Positions 16,858 through 24,946 of a stretch of 64,000 nt of DNA are shown one piece after another (the first letter of the stretch is position 1; every line of letters begins with the position of its first letter). Origin of the DNA: Streptomyces shenzhenensis (GTDB taxonomy: Bacteria; Actinomycetota; Actinomycetes; Streptomycetales; Streptomycetaceae); contig NZ_PENI01000002.1 of NCBI RefSeq assembly GCF_003688995.1, positions 1 to 64,000 on the forward strand, read 5' to 3'. The notes beneath the pieces were generated by a model. That model saw only the letters and a program-made list of their open reading frames with translations. It had not been told where the DNA came from and made no database searches. Both the position numbers and the translations under genes were made by a program.

Positions 16858-17100
16858 GGGACGCCTGCGGCTTGCGCTTCTGGAACGGCCTTGCCCGAGC
16901 GGGAGGCTGATGAGGATGGGCGGAGTCCTTCCTCGCGGGTCCGTGAGGGGCGCCCGCGGTGTCCGTTTCTGGAGCGGGCTGGTCCGGACGCGGTGGGCCG
17001 CGCGCCCGGCCCGCGTCGGCCGGCGGCTCCCCGCGGGCCCGCCGGGGCGGAAGTCTGACGACCCTGGAGGAGTCACTCCGCACCGGTTCATGAGGGACAA
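16800..17100 (+). repeat. Imperfect direct repeats of the phoD-like gene's 3' end
   Basis: The 3' end of the phosphatase gene (GGGACGGAAGCCTGACAAC to GGTCCGTGAGGGACGC, about 16808-16865) is repeated at about 17044-17100 as GGGGCGGAAGTCTGACGAC to GGTTCATGAGGGACAAG. A partial middle copy at about 16920-16985 has CGCGGGTCCGTGAGGGGCG and CCGTTTCTGGAGCGGGCTGG. The tract 16858-17219 holds no gene; its open frames are echoes of the duplicated end. Confidence 0.6.
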
Positions 17101-17219
17101 GTGGGACCTGTGGGACCCGCGTTGGCTTCCGTGGTGGGCGGCGGCATGATGAGGCGGACCGTCCGTCTCCTGCGGGCGTTTCGCCCACCCTGCGCCCCAC
17201 ATGCTCGGGAGTTTCACCT

Positions 17220-19112
17220 TTGTCTGCACCGACCGAGGAATCGTCTGCGGTCTCCGTCGCCCTGGTCGGCGCCGGTCCACGCGGTACCAGCGTCCTGGAA
17301 CGCCTCTGTGCCTCCGTGCCGGAGCTGCTCCCGCCCGGCGTCCGGCTGACGGTCCATGTGATCGACCCGGCGCCGCCCGGACCGGGCCACGTCTGGCGCA
17401 CCGCTCAGCCGCCTGATCTGCTGATGAACACCGTGGCCTGCCAGGTGACCCTGTTCACCGACGAGAGCGTCGACTGCTCGGGGCCGATCCTGCCCGGCCC
17501 CAGCCTGTACGAATGGGCCGACGGCGAGCTGGACCCGGACGACTATCCGACCCGCGCCCACTACGGCCGCTATCTGGAGTGGGTGTTCGCCCGGGTCGTA
17601 CGGCACGCGCCGGACGCCGTACGGGTACGGACCCACCGGGCCCGTGCCGTACGGCTCGACGACGCCGACGACGGCCGCCAGGTGCTCACCCTGGACGACG
17701 GCCGGACCCTGGCCGGGCTGTCGGCGGTGGTCCTCGCCCAGGGCCACCTCCCGGCGCGCGCCGACCGCACCCAGCGGGAGTTGACCGAGTACGCCGAGCG
17801 CCACGGCCTGCGCCACATACCGCCCGCCAACCCGGCCGACGTCGACCTCGCGCCGCTCGCGCCCGGCGAGCCGGTGCTGCTGCGCGGCCTGGGCCTCAAC
17901 TTCTTCGACCACCTGGCCCTGTTGACCACCGGCCGGGGCGGGCGCTTCACCCGCGGCGCCGACGGCACCCTGCGCTACACGCCCTCCGGCGACGAGCCGC
18001 GTCTGTACGCCGGCTCCCGGCGCGGGATCCCCTACCAGGCGCGCGGTGACAACGCCAAGGGCCCGTACGGCCGGCACACCCCGCGCGTCCTGACGCCGGA
18101 GGCGATCGCGGGCTTCCGCAAGCGCGCGGACTCCGGTGAGCCGCCCAACTTCCTGACGGAGGTGTGGCCGCTGGTGGCCAAGGAGGTGGAGGCCGTCTAC
18201 TACGGCGCGCTGACCCGGCGTCCCGAACTCGCCGAGCGGTACCTCGCCGTCCCGCACGGCGATCCCCAAGAGGCCCTGCTGCTGGACGAGTTCGGGGTCC
18301 CGGAGGCCGACCGCTGGAGCTGGGAGCGGGTCTCCCGGCCGCACGGAGAGCGGGACTTCGCGGACCGGGAGCAGTGGCGGGCATGGCTGCGCGCCCACCT
18401 GCGGGAGGATGCCGCGCAGGCCGCCCTCGGCAATGTCGCCGGCCCGCTGAAGGCGGCCCTGGACGTGCTGCGCGACCTGCGCAACGAGATACGGCTCGTG
18501 GTCGACCACGGCGGGCTCGCCGGCGCCTCCCGCCGGGACCACCTGGACCGCTGGTACACCCCGCTGAACGCGTTCCTGTCCATCGGCCCGCCCCGGCGGC
18601 GCATCGAGGAACTGGCCGCGCTGCTGGACGCGGGGGTGGTGGACGTGCTCGGGCCGCGGCTGGAGGTGCGCTGCGCGGACGGGGCCTGGACGGCGCACTC
18701 ACCGGACGTACCCGGCTCGGCGGTGCGTGTGACGACTCTCATAGAGGCGCGTCTTCCGGAACCCGATCTGAGACGCACCGCCGACGAGTTGCTCGCCCGG
18801 CTGCTGCGGACCGGTGACTGCCGGCCGCACACCGCCGACGGCTATGAGACCGGAGGGCTGGATGTGACAGCGCGCCCCTACTACCTGATGGACCGTCAAG
18901 GTCGGCGCCACGCACGGCGGTTCGCGTTCGGAGTGCCCACCGAAGGGGTGCACTGGGTGACCGCGGCGGGGGCTCGGCCCGGGGTGGATTCGGTCACGCT
19001 GTCCGACGCGGACGCGGTGGCGCGGGCGGTGCTGCGGGCGGCCGGGACGGAAGCGGAACCGCGAGCGGAAGCGGATCCGCGGTCGAATGTTGAACTTGCA
19101 AGCATCGATTAG
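17220..19112 (+). CDS. FAD/NAD(P)-binding protein (HI0933/CzcO-like, PF13454 type)
   Basis: A 630-residue protein with an N-terminal dinucleotide-binding motif VALVGAGPRGTSVLERL (residues about 13-29), the second signature VVLAQGHLPARADRTQRE near 175, and a long C-terminal region with LRHIPPANPADVD and GIPYQARGDNAKGPYGRH. Such proteins are flavin monooxygenase-like; some act on lysine/ornithine-type amines, but the substrate here is unknown. The start is a TTG at 17220 with GGGAG 9 bases upstream; no better start is in frame. Its stop codon lies inside a palindrome that may control the next gene. Confidence 0.8.
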   Translation: MSAPTEESSAVSVALVGAGPRGTSVLERLCASVPELLPPGVRLTVHVIDPAPPGPGHVWRTAQPPDLLMNTVACQVTLFTDESVDCSGPILPGPSLYEWADGELDPDDYPTRAHYGRYLEWVFARVVRHAPDAVRVRTHRARAVRLDDADDGRQVLTLDDGRTLAGLSAVVLAQGHLPARADRTQRELTEYAERHGLRHIPPANPADVDLAPLAPGEPVLLRGLGLNFFDHLALLTTGRGGRFTRGADGTLRYTPSGDEPRLYAGSRRGIPYQARGDNAKGPYGRHTPRVLTPEAIAGFRKRADSGEPPNFLTEVWPLVAKEVEAVYYGALTRRPELAERYLAVPHGDPQEALLLDEFGVPEADRWSWERVSRPHGERDFADREQWRAWLRAHLREDAAQAALGNVAGPLKAALDVLRDLRNEIRLVVDHGGLAGASRRDHLDRWYTPLNAFLSIGPPRRRIEELAALLDAGVVDVLGPRLEVRCADGAWTAHSPDVPGSAVRVTTLIEARLPEPDLRRTADELLARLLRTGDCRPHTADGYETGGLDVTARPYYLMDRQGRRHARRFAFGVPTEGVHWVTAAGARPGVDSVTLSDADAVARAVLRAAGTEAEPRAEADPRSNVELASID

Positions 19113-19125
19113 GTCCACCTAACCT
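19096..19125 (+). promoter_or_regulatory. Palindrome and promoter-like hexamers before the DoxX gene
   Basis: TTAGGTCCACCTAA (19109-19122) is a 6-2-6 inverted repeat whose arms resemble the half-sites of DtxR/DmdR iron boxes, although the normal box is a longer 19-bp palindrome. TTGCAA (19096-19101) and TAACCT (19120-19125), 18 bp apart, could be -35 and -10, which would place the palindrome in the spacer and -10. Confidence 0.4.
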
Positions 19126-19205
19126 GGTCCCCTCGTTCGGTACCCGCCCCCAGACCGGCCCGTCCCCGGCCGGCCCGACCGAAACCGAAGAGGAGACCCC
19201 CCCAC

Positions 19206-19661
19206 ATGTCCGCACGTCTCAACTCCGCTCAGCCGTATGCCATCGGCCTGTTCCGGGTCGTCGTCGGCCTGCTCTTCGCCGTGCACGGCGCCGCCTCGCT
19301 CTTCGGAGTCCTGGGCGGTGCCGCCGGCGCCGACGGCGGCGCGATCGACGCCGGCACCTGGCCCGGCTGGTACGCGGCGGTGATCCAGTTCGTGGGCGGC
19401 GGCCTCGTGCTGCTCGGCCTCGGCACCCGGGTCGCCGCCCTGATCGCCTCGGGCTCCATGGCGTACGCCTACTTCAACGTGCACCAGGAGGCCGCGCTGT
19501 GGCCGGTGCAGAACGGCGGCGAACTGCCGGCCATGTTCTGCTGGGCCTTCTTGCTGCTGGTCTTCACCGGCTCCGGCGCGTTCGGTCTGGACGGACTGTT
19601 CGCCCGGCGCACGTCCGGTGAGCGGAGTCGGACGGCGGACCAGGAGCCGGCGACGGCCTGA
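19206..19661 (+). CDS. DoxX family membrane protein
   Basis: A 151-residue protein with four membrane segments (about residues 12-32, 55-78, 82-98, 108-128) and the family hallmarks GLFRVVVGLLFAVHGAASLF and GGGLVLLGLGTRVAAL. DoxX-type proteins are quinone- or thiosulfate-linked subunits in archaea; in actinobacteria some take part in oxidant resistance, so a respiratory or redox-stress role is possible. AGAGGAGA precedes the ATG. It may be controlled by the iron-box-like palindrome upstream. Confidence 0.85.
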   Translation: MSARLNSAQPYAIGLFRVVVGLLFAVHGAASLFGVLGGAAGADGGAIDAGTWPGWYAAVIQFVGGGLVLLGLGTRVAALIASGSMAYAYFNVHQEAALWPVQNGGELPAMFCWAFLLLVFTGSGAFGLDGLFARRTSGERSRTADQEPATA

Positions 19662-19766
19662 CCTGTCCCATGTCTCCCCCCAGCCACTTTCACCCCCCGT
19701 GTCCCCGCTGTCACATCCGCCGCGTACGCTGTATGGCTGTCGTCGGGGGAGCAAACGGGAGTTGTC

Positions 19767-20378
19767 GTGCTGGAGAGCGTGGGGTCACTGACCGTCGGCC
19801 CATGGATATACGCCATGGTGGCCCTGTCGGTGCTGCTCGACGTGTTCCTGCCGGTGCTGCCGAGCGGGGTGCTGGTGATCACGGCGGCCACCACGGCGGC
19901 GGCCGGTTCCGGCGCGGCGACCGGGCAGGTTCCGCACGCGGTGCCCGACATGCTCGCGCTGATCCTCTCCGCGGCCACCGCGTCCGTCCTCGGTGACCTC
20001 GTGGCGTACCGCCTGGCCTGGCGCGGCGGGAAGCGACTGGACCGTGCCATCGCCCGCTCCCGCCGGCTGACCTCGGCGCAGGAACATCTCGGTGCGGCCC
20101 TGTCCCGGGGCGGCGGGGCCCTGGTGATCCTGGCCCGCTTCGCCCCCGCCGGCCGCTCGGTCGTCTCCTTCTGCGCGGGCGCGGCCCACCGCCGCGCCCG
20201 CGACTTCCTCCCCTGGTCGGCCCTGGCCGGCCTGTCCTGGGCCGCCTACAGCGTGGCCCTCGGCTACTTCGGAGCGCAGTGGCTGGGCGCCACCTGGCTG
20301 GCCACGGTCGTCTCCCTGGCAGCCCTGTTCGCAGCGGGAGCAGCAGCCACATACTGGATGCGCCGCAGCCCAGCGTAG
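19767..20378 (+). CDS. DedA family membrane protein
   Basis: A 203-residue protein of the DedA/VTT family, thought to move lipids between membrane leaflets. GDLVAYRLAWRGGKRLDRAI and LVILARFAPAGRSVVSFCAG are the reentrant-loop signatures, the latter carrying the F/Y-x-P-x-x-R motif in the form RFAPAGR. The tail GYFGAQWLGATWLATVV is a final membrane helix. Start GTG 19767. A second DedA gene lies on the opposite strand at 20.9-21.7 kb, convergent with this one, with a repeat array between them. Confidence 0.82.
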   Translation: MLESVGSLTVGPWIYAMVALSVLLDVFLPVLPSGVLVITAATTAAAGSGAATGQVPHAVPDMLALILSAATASVLGDLVAYRLAWRGGKRLDRAIARSRRLTSAQEHLGAALSRGGGALVILARFAPAGRSVVSFCAGAAHRRARDFLPWSALAGLSWAAYSVALGYFGAQWLGATWLATVVSLAALFAAGAAATYWMRRSPA

Positions 20379-20696
20379 AAACGCCCCAAAGGGGCGCGGG
20401 GAACTGCGCGATCAACCGCGACGTGCCCGCAGATGCCCACCGACCGTCGCTTTTCAGGGGCGCGGGGAACTGCGCGACAAGCCACGACGTGCCCGCAGAT
20501 ACCCACCGACCGTTGCCCGATAGGGGCGCGGGGAACTGCGCGATCAACCACGACGAACCCGCAGATGCCCACCGACCGTCGCTCTTCTGGGGGCGCGGGG
20601 AACGGCGCAACAAGCCACGACGCACCCGCAGGGGCCCACCGACCGTCGCCCGATAGGGGCACGGGGAACTGCGCAACCCGCCAAAAATCCGCCGCG
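20379..20696 (+). repeat. Array of five dispersed-repeat units, about 66-70 bp period
   Basis: After the stop at 20378 five units follow head to tail, with GGGGCGCGGGGAACTGCGCG-type cores starting near 20392, 20458, 20524, 20590 and 20656. Between cores are ATCAACCACGAC- or ACAAGCCACGACG-type words, CCCGCAGATGCCCACCGACC and a short GTCGC-stem. The first begins with CGCCCCAAAGGGGCG. Spacing and length are wrong for CRISPR and no cas genes are present. The array lies between two convergent membrane-protein genes. Confidence 0.88.
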
Positions 20697-20912
20697 TCAG
20701 ACCCTCCCCCGAACCTCCAGCCCCGCAAGCAACTCCGAGGTCGCCCGAGCCACCACATCCACGGCCCGATCGAACACCTCCCGATTGTGCGCGGCCGGCA
20801 CCCGAAACCCGGACACCTTCCGCACATACTGAAGCGCCGCGGCGCGAATCTCCTCCTCCGTGGCCTCCTCGGGCAACACGGGCGGACGCAAGGTCTTGAT
20901 ACTCCGGCACAT
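20697..20912 (-). CDS. DUF2277 family small protein
   Basis: A 71-residue protein beginning MCRSIKTLRPP, with EEEIRAAALQYVRKVSGFRV and NREVFDRAVDVVARATSELL, the full DUF2277 domain. Function unknown; related domains are usually small free-standing proteins. GGGAG lies 11 bases upstream of the ATG at 20912. The frame is also open upstream into the DedA gene, so it could be made as a fusion; domain size favours its own start. Confidence 0.75.
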   Translation of the reverse strand: MCRSIKTLRPPVLPEEATEEEIRAAALQYVRKVSGFRVPAAHNREVFDRAVDVVARATSELLAGLEVRGRV

Positions 20913-21680
20913 ACGCCCAGTCTCCCGCACACCCACCCATTCGTTTCCCCGCGTACCACGATCGGCGAGCTTGGCAGTTGATGCAGTGTCGCCATGATCG
21001 ACAGCCATGCCGGTCACGCACGCGGGCGCCGGGTCGTGATCGTGCGAGCCGCTGCCACCGGAGCGTGTGATGGCGGTGTGCCGTTCGGGGTGGGCAGAGC
21101 GGCGCCACAGAAGTGCGGCCCCGACGGTGATGGCTGCGATCACGGCGAGGACAGGCCCGCCCAGGGTGAGGATCTGCTGGAGTGAGGTGGCGGCGGCGTA
21201 CCCGACACAGGCCTCGGCTGTGGCCCACAGACAGGCGGCGGTGGCGCTGTAGGGGGCGATGCGACGGAAGGGCAGGCGGGTGGCGCCTGCGAAGTGGGGG
21301 ACGAGGGTACGGACGACCGGCAGGAAGCGAGCGAGGAAGACAGCCCGGCCGCCGTGGCGGGTCATCAGTGTCTCGGCCCGGTGCCAGGCGGCTCGGGGGA
21401 TCCGCCGGCCTACCCGGCCGGTGCGGAGTCGGCTGCCGAGGAACCTGCCGGTGCGATGGGCGAGGAAGTCGCCCACCACCACCGCACCGGCTGCGGCGGC
21501 GATGACCAGGAGGAGGCTGATGTGGCCGGTGCGGGCGAGCGCGCCGGCGGTCAGGAGCAGGGTGAGGGTGGGGATGAAAGCGCCGACCAGGAGGATGGAT
21601 TCGGCCAGAACGGCCGCGGCCACCAGCGTGTATGCGAGGTGGGGCGTCAGGTGGCCGAGGATGTCGGAGAGTGCGTTCAC
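20697..21680 (-). CDS. DedA family protein, frame open into DUF2277
   Basis: From ATG 21680 the first 200 residues are a DedA/VTT membrane protein: LVAAAVLAESILLVGAFIP, LLLTAGALARTGHISLLLV, VVVGDFLAHRTGRFLG, AVFLARFLPVVRTLVPHFAG and YAAATSLQQILTLGG. No stop codon follows. The frame continues through about 60 polar residues (SGSHDHDPAPACVTG onward) into the DUF2277 domain, giving 327 residues. Either the DedA stop was lost, making a fusion, or DUF2277 is mainly started internally. The ATG overlaps the stop of the methyltransferase gene by 4 bases, so the two are coupled. Lipid transport (DedA) next to a PmtA-like methyltransferase suggests membrane-lipid remodelling. Confidence 0.75.
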   Translation of the reverse strand: MNALSDILGHLTPHLAYTLVAAAVLAESILLVGAFIPTLTLLLTAGALARTGHISLLLVIAAAAGAVVVGDFLAHRTGRFLGSRLRTGRVGRRIPRAAWHRAETLMTRHGGRAVFLARFLPVVRTLVPHFAGATRLPFRRIAPYSATAACLWATAEACVGYAAATSLQQILTLGGPVLAVIAAITVGAALLWRRSAHPERHTAITRSGGSGSHDHDPAPACVTGMAVDHGDTASTAKLADRGTRGNEWVGVRETGRMCRSIKTLRPPVLPEEATEEEIRAAALQYVRKVSGFRVPAAHNREVFDRAVDVVARATSELLAGLEVRGRV

Positions 21681-22402
21681 CGCCGTGCCTCGTCGGGTTT
21701 CTCCTCAAGGCGGTCGGCACGGACGAGGGGACGTTGCAGGTGCCAGACGTGGGCGGGGGGAAGATTGCCCCACACCGTCCAGCGGCCGGTGGCGTAAGCG
21801 CGCTGGTAGGCGGTCATGACCTCGTCCACTGCGGCGTGCCGCCGGGACTCTGCTCGGGAGGCGGCCAGGGAGCGGGCCCTTCGGGTGCCCAGGTAGGCGA
21901 AGTAGGTGAGCGTGCCGCCGGGATGCAGCAGTTCCATGTACCGGGTCATGATGCGCTCGACCTGTTCGGGGCGGAAGTTGGTCAGCGGCAGGCCGGAGAC
22001 GATGACGTCGTAGCGTCGGGTGGTGTCGAGTTCCTCGACGTACGACTGGTGCACGGCCACCTGCCCTGATCGGCCGGACAGGCTCGGGTGTGCGGCGACG
22101 AGCCGGTCCAGCCGGGCGGCGAATCGCGGGTTGGCCTCCACGATGTCCAGGCAGCTGCCCCGGGACAGCTGGGGGATCAGGGCCCGGGTGACCGCGCCCG
22201 TGCCGGCACCGGCTTCCAGGACAGCCAGCGGGTGGGGCGACTGAATCCTGATGGGGGCGGTCAGCGCACGGGCCAGGGCCTTGCCGCTGGGAGCTATTGC
22301 TCCGGTGGTCCGCAGATCGCGAGCGGCCTCGATCAGGAACATCCAGCCTTCGGCATGGCGCTGCGCCAGAACGCGGTCGTGGGAGGTGGTCCAGTCGTTC
22401 AT
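21677..22402 (-). CDS. SAM-dependent methyltransferase, PmtA-like (phospholipid N-methyltransferase type)
   Basis: A 241-residue class I methyltransferase. Motif I is AVLEAGAGTGAVTRALI, and YDVIVSGLPLTNFRPEQVER corresponds to motif IV, where PmtA-type phosphatidylethanolamine methyltransferases have a very similar V(S)SLPLLNF sequence. LLHPGGTLTYFAYLGTR is motif V/VI. This points to a phospholipid or other membrane-associated amine as substrate, but sequence alone does not prove it. The stop overlaps the DedA start (ATGA). The start region faces the kinase promoter region. Confidence 0.72.
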   Translation of the reverse strand: MNDWTTSHDRVLAQRHAEGWMFLIEAARDLRTTGAIAPSGKALARALTAPIRIQSPHPLAVLEAGAGTGAVTRALIPQLSRGSCLDIVEANPRFAARLDRLVAAHPSLSGRSGQVAVHQSYVEELDTTRRYDVIVSGLPLTNFRPEQVERIMTRYMELLHPGGTLTYFAYLGTRRARSLAASRAESRRHAAVDEVMTAYQRAYATGRWTVWGNLPPAHVWHLQRPLVRADRLEEKPDEARR

Positions 22403-22487
22403 GCAATTGACGCTAGAAATTGCTGCCTGGCGACGGATCCGCCGTTCTGCGCTGCCAACCCCCTACGAAAGTAGGAGGTCAGCGCAG
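22403..22487 (+). promoter_or_regulatory. Two inverted repeats in the divergent promoter of the kinase/regulator pair
   Basis: GCAATT (22403-22408) and AATTGC (22418-22423) form a 6-9-6 inverted repeat. Further on, CTGCGCTG (22447-22454) pairs with CAGCGCAG (22480-22487) around a central CCTAC-GAAA-GTAGG (22462-22475). The central palindrome has the size and form of NarL/LuxR-type response-regulator sites, and it lies 48 bp before the kinase start. It could allow autoregulation or act as a leader hairpin. Confidence 0.45.
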
Positions 22488-22534
22488 CAGATCGTCGCAG
22501 AGAGCAGGACATACCCCGGCCTAGGCTTGCGAAC

Positions 22535-23689
22535 GTGAACACAGGCAGGGTCTCAAGGTGGGCAGCGGTCGGCGGACGTGCAGCACTAGTGGTGTTCCTC
22601 GTGTGGATCGCCGCCATCGACGGAGGACCGGTCGGCCCCGGCTGGCCCCACGTCGCGCTGACCGTCTCGGTGATGGCATGCGGCGTGGTGTTGCTGGTGC
22701 CGCGGCTGCGGTGGCCCACTGCCCCACTGCTGGTCACCGCGGTCACCGCGTGGTGGGGGTCCCTCACGGTGACGCTGCTCGCCGTTGTCATGTTCGACCT
22801 GGCCGCGGCTCGCCGGACATGGCCGGCGGCGGGCTGCGCCGCCGTCGTGCTGGGCGCCAACGTGCTCGGTTTCCCTGCCACCCGGCTGTGGGCCGATCAG
22901 TCCTATGTGACCGCGGCCGTCCTATGGCTCTTCGCCTTCGTCCTCGGACTGTGGTTCGGCAACCGTCGACGTCTGATGCGCGCCCTCGCCGGCGACGTGG
23001 AGCACCTGCGCGTCGAGGCGCAGTTGCGTGAGGAGGCCGCGCGGATCGGCGAGCGGTCACGCATCGCCGCAGAGATGCACGATGTCCTCGCGCACCGGCT
23101 GAGCCTCATTGCTCTGCACACCGGTGTATTGGCCACCAGGAGCAGCACGCTTCCCGCGCCGGTCGCCGATCGGCTCGCCCTGCTGCGCACCGCATCCACC
23201 GAAGCCCTTGCCGACCTGCGCGACGTACTCGGCGCCCTGCGCGAACCCGACCCCACACAACTGGGCGCCGCGCTCAGCCCGGTCCTGAAAGACGTGCAGG
23301 AACTGATCGACGAAGCCCGCGCCGCCGGGCAGCGCGTCGGCACCACGACCCACGGCGACCCGGCGCAGGCCCCCACCACCCACCGTCTGGCCATATACCG
23401 CATCGTCCAGGAAGCACTGACCAACGTGCGCAAGCACGCCGACGGCGCCATGGTGACCGTGCGCATCGACTACCTGCCGCCGGCCACACTGGTCGAGATC
23501 ACCAACACCGTCGGCACCGGGGGAAACGCCGCGGACATCGATTCGGGGTACGGGCTGGTCGGTTTGCGAGAGCGCGTCGCTGCCCTCGGCGGACACCTTG
23601 ATGCCGGACCCGCCGGCGCAGGTGCCTGGCGTCTGGCCGCCCGCATTCCCCAGCCTGCCGAACCCGAACAGAACGGCACCCCAGCATGA
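22535..23689 (+). CDS. NarL-type sensor histidine kinase
   Basis: A 384-residue membrane kinase of the HisKA_3 class. About five to six hydrophobic segments fill residues 8-150 with little extracellular sequence, so the input is probably within the membrane. The dimerisation helix has RSRIAAEMHDVLAHRLSLIA with the phospho-accepting His near residue 181. The ATPase domain has EALTNVRKHADGA (N box) near 293 and GYGLVGLRERVAALGGHL (G boxes) near 340. It starts with GTG and its stop overlaps the regulator start (ATGA). Confidence 0.9.
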   Translation: MNTGRVSRWAAVGGRAALVVFLVWIAAIDGGPVGPGWPHVALTVSVMACGVVLLVPRLRWPTAPLLVTAVTAWWGSLTVTLLAVVMFDLAAARRTWPAAGCAAVVLGANVLGFPATRLWADQSYVTAAVLWLFAFVLGLWFGNRRRLMRALAGDVEHLRVEAQLREEAARIGERSRIAAEMHDVLAHRLSLIALHTGVLATRSSTLPAPVADRLALLRTASTEALADLRDVLGALREPDPTQLGAALSPVLKDVQELIDEARAAGQRVGTTTHGDPAQAPTTHRLAIYRIVQEALTNVRKHADGAMVTVRIDYLPPATLVEITNTVGTGGNAADIDSGYGLVGLRERVAALGGHLDAGPAGAGAWRLAARIPQPAEPEQNGTPA

Positions 23690-24336
23690 TCCGCGCCATG
23701 ATCGTCGATGACGACGCCCTGGTCCGTCTCGGCCTGGCCGACCTCCTCGAAGGCGACCCCGGCATCGACGTCATTGCCCAGGCCGCCGACGGCCTCCAGG
23801 CCATCGAGCAGGCCACCGCCCACCGTATCGACGTCGCTCTCGTCGACGTCCGCATGCCCCGCATGGACGGCATCACCGCCACCACCCGGCTCCGGAACCT
23901 TCCCCATCCGCCGAAGGTCATCACACTGACCACGTTCGACCTCGACGAGTACGTCTACGACGCCCTGACCGCCGGATCCGACGGGTTCCTGCTCAAGGAC
24001 ACCGACCCCGCAGAGATCCTGCGCGCCGTCCACCTGGTGGCCGCCGGCTCGGCGATGCTCCACCCGACCGCCGCCCGCCGACTCATCGACCGCTACCACG
24101 CAACCACCCGGCCCCGGGCGACCGCAGCCCGAGCACGGCTGGACCTGCTCACACCCCGCGAACGGGATGTGCTCGCGCTGCTCGCCCGAGGCGACACCAA
24201 CGCGGACATCGCCACCCAACTGGCTATGCGCGAAAGCACCGTCAAAACCCATGTCAGCCGCATCCTGACCGCGCTTGAAGTCACCAACCGCGTCCAGGCC
24301 GCGCTACTGGCGCGCGACGCAGGACTCGACAACTGA
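23686..24336 (+). CDS. NarL/LuxR-family response regulator
   Basis: A 216-residue response regulator. The receiver domain has VDDDALVRLGLADLL, phospho-acceptor Asp54 in VALVDVRMPRMDG, Thr in ITLTTFDLDEYV and the Lys in GFLLKDTDPAEIL. The C-terminal LuxR helix-turn-helix is LTPRERDVLALLARGDTNAD, then STVKTHVSRILTALEV. It is translationally coupled to the kinase upstream, forming one two-component system. Targets probably include the palindromes at 22403-22487; no ABC transporter is adjacent, unlike many such pairs. Confidence 0.93.
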   Translation: MIRAMIVDDDALVRLGLADLLEGDPGIDVIAQAADGLQAIEQATAHRIDVALVDVRMPRMDGITATTRLRNLPHPPKVITLTTFDLDEYVYDALTAGSDGFLLKDTDPAEILRAVHLVAAGSAMLHPTAARRLIDRYHATTRPRATAARARLDLLTPRERDVLALLARGDTNADIATQLAMRESTVKTHVSRILTALEVTNRVQAALLARDAGLDN

Positions 24337-24429
24337 CCATCTGACCACGGCCTCGAGGGCCTTCCCCGACCGACGTGGACGAAGTCGCGCGGGATGCCCC
24401 CGCTGCGGCGCGGTCGCCGGTACCGCGGG

Positions 24430-24494
24430 TGCCGACTACGGGCCGTTCAACCCGCTGACCCACGACAAGGTCAACCTCAAGCAGATCACCATCC
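24430..24494 (-). pseudogene. Short N-terminal scrap of an ISL3-type transposase
   Basis: On the minus strand the frame reads DGDLLEVDLVVGQRVERPV, which parallels GGDLLDVDFVAGDTVVRVE of the better-preserved ISL3 fragment at 53.9 kb; the DNA of the two also aligns over about 40 bases with scattered changes. Nothing else of the element remains. The surrounding 234 bp between the response regulator and the next gene hold no gene; TAGCAT (24559-24564) may be a -10 for the gene at 24571. Confidence 0.4.
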
Positions 24495-24570
24495 CTACTC
24501 GGACCCCTCGTTCGCGTGAAGTGAGGGAAGGAACTCGCATCCCGAAATCGAACAGGCGTAGCATTGTCGT

Positions 24571-24921
24571 GTGGCTGAGACCTATGACTTTCCGAGTGAC
24601 CTGCTCGCTGGTCAGGAGGAGCTGCATCAGGTCAGGGCCGAGCTGTCGGCCCTGCTGAAGCGGCTCCCCTGGTCGGTCGAGCCGCTGGACGGCTTCAGCG
24701 ACGACCACGGCTGGCGGAAGGTGGAGCGGCCCGCGTCCCCGGGCTGGACGGAAGACGAACAGGCGGAGGTGGAGAAGCTGCGGCAGCGCGAGCACGAGCT
24801 CGCGGTGTTCGTCACCACGCACCGCTTCTGGGCGGAGGTCGCCACGGCGGAGCGGGTGGACGCGCGGATGGGGCTGAAGCACGCGCAGGAGGAGCCGCCC
24901 GCGGGCCCGGAAGCGGGGTGA
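24571..24921 (+). CDS. Conserved hypothetical cytosolic protein
   Basis: A 116-residue acidic protein with no membrane segment. It has ETYDFPSDLLAGQEELHQV, RAELSALLKRLPWSVEPL and EQAEVEKLRQREHELAVFV, i.e. mostly amphipathic helix, with RFWAEVATAERVDARMGLKH near the end. Closely similar proteins occur widely in Streptomyces without assigned function. The start is a GTG at 24571. Confidence 0.7.
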   Translation: MAETYDFPSDLLAGQEELHQVRAELSALLKRLPWSVEPLDGFSDDHGWRKVERPASPGWTEDEQAEVEKLRQREHELAVFVTTHRFWAEVATAERVDARMGLKHAQEEPPAGPEAG

Positions 24922-24946
24922 TTCCGGGCCCGACGGGGGGCGGGGC

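Noticed and set aside
16910..17149. Small ORF of about 79 codons after the phosphatase gene
   Set aside because: It consists of the repeated 3' end of the phosphatase gene and has no independent coding support.
20379..20696. Possible CRISPR array
   Set aside because: Unit spacing is about 66-70 bp, the spacer parts are themselves similar, no cas genes are present, and the same repeat is found singly at many other sites.
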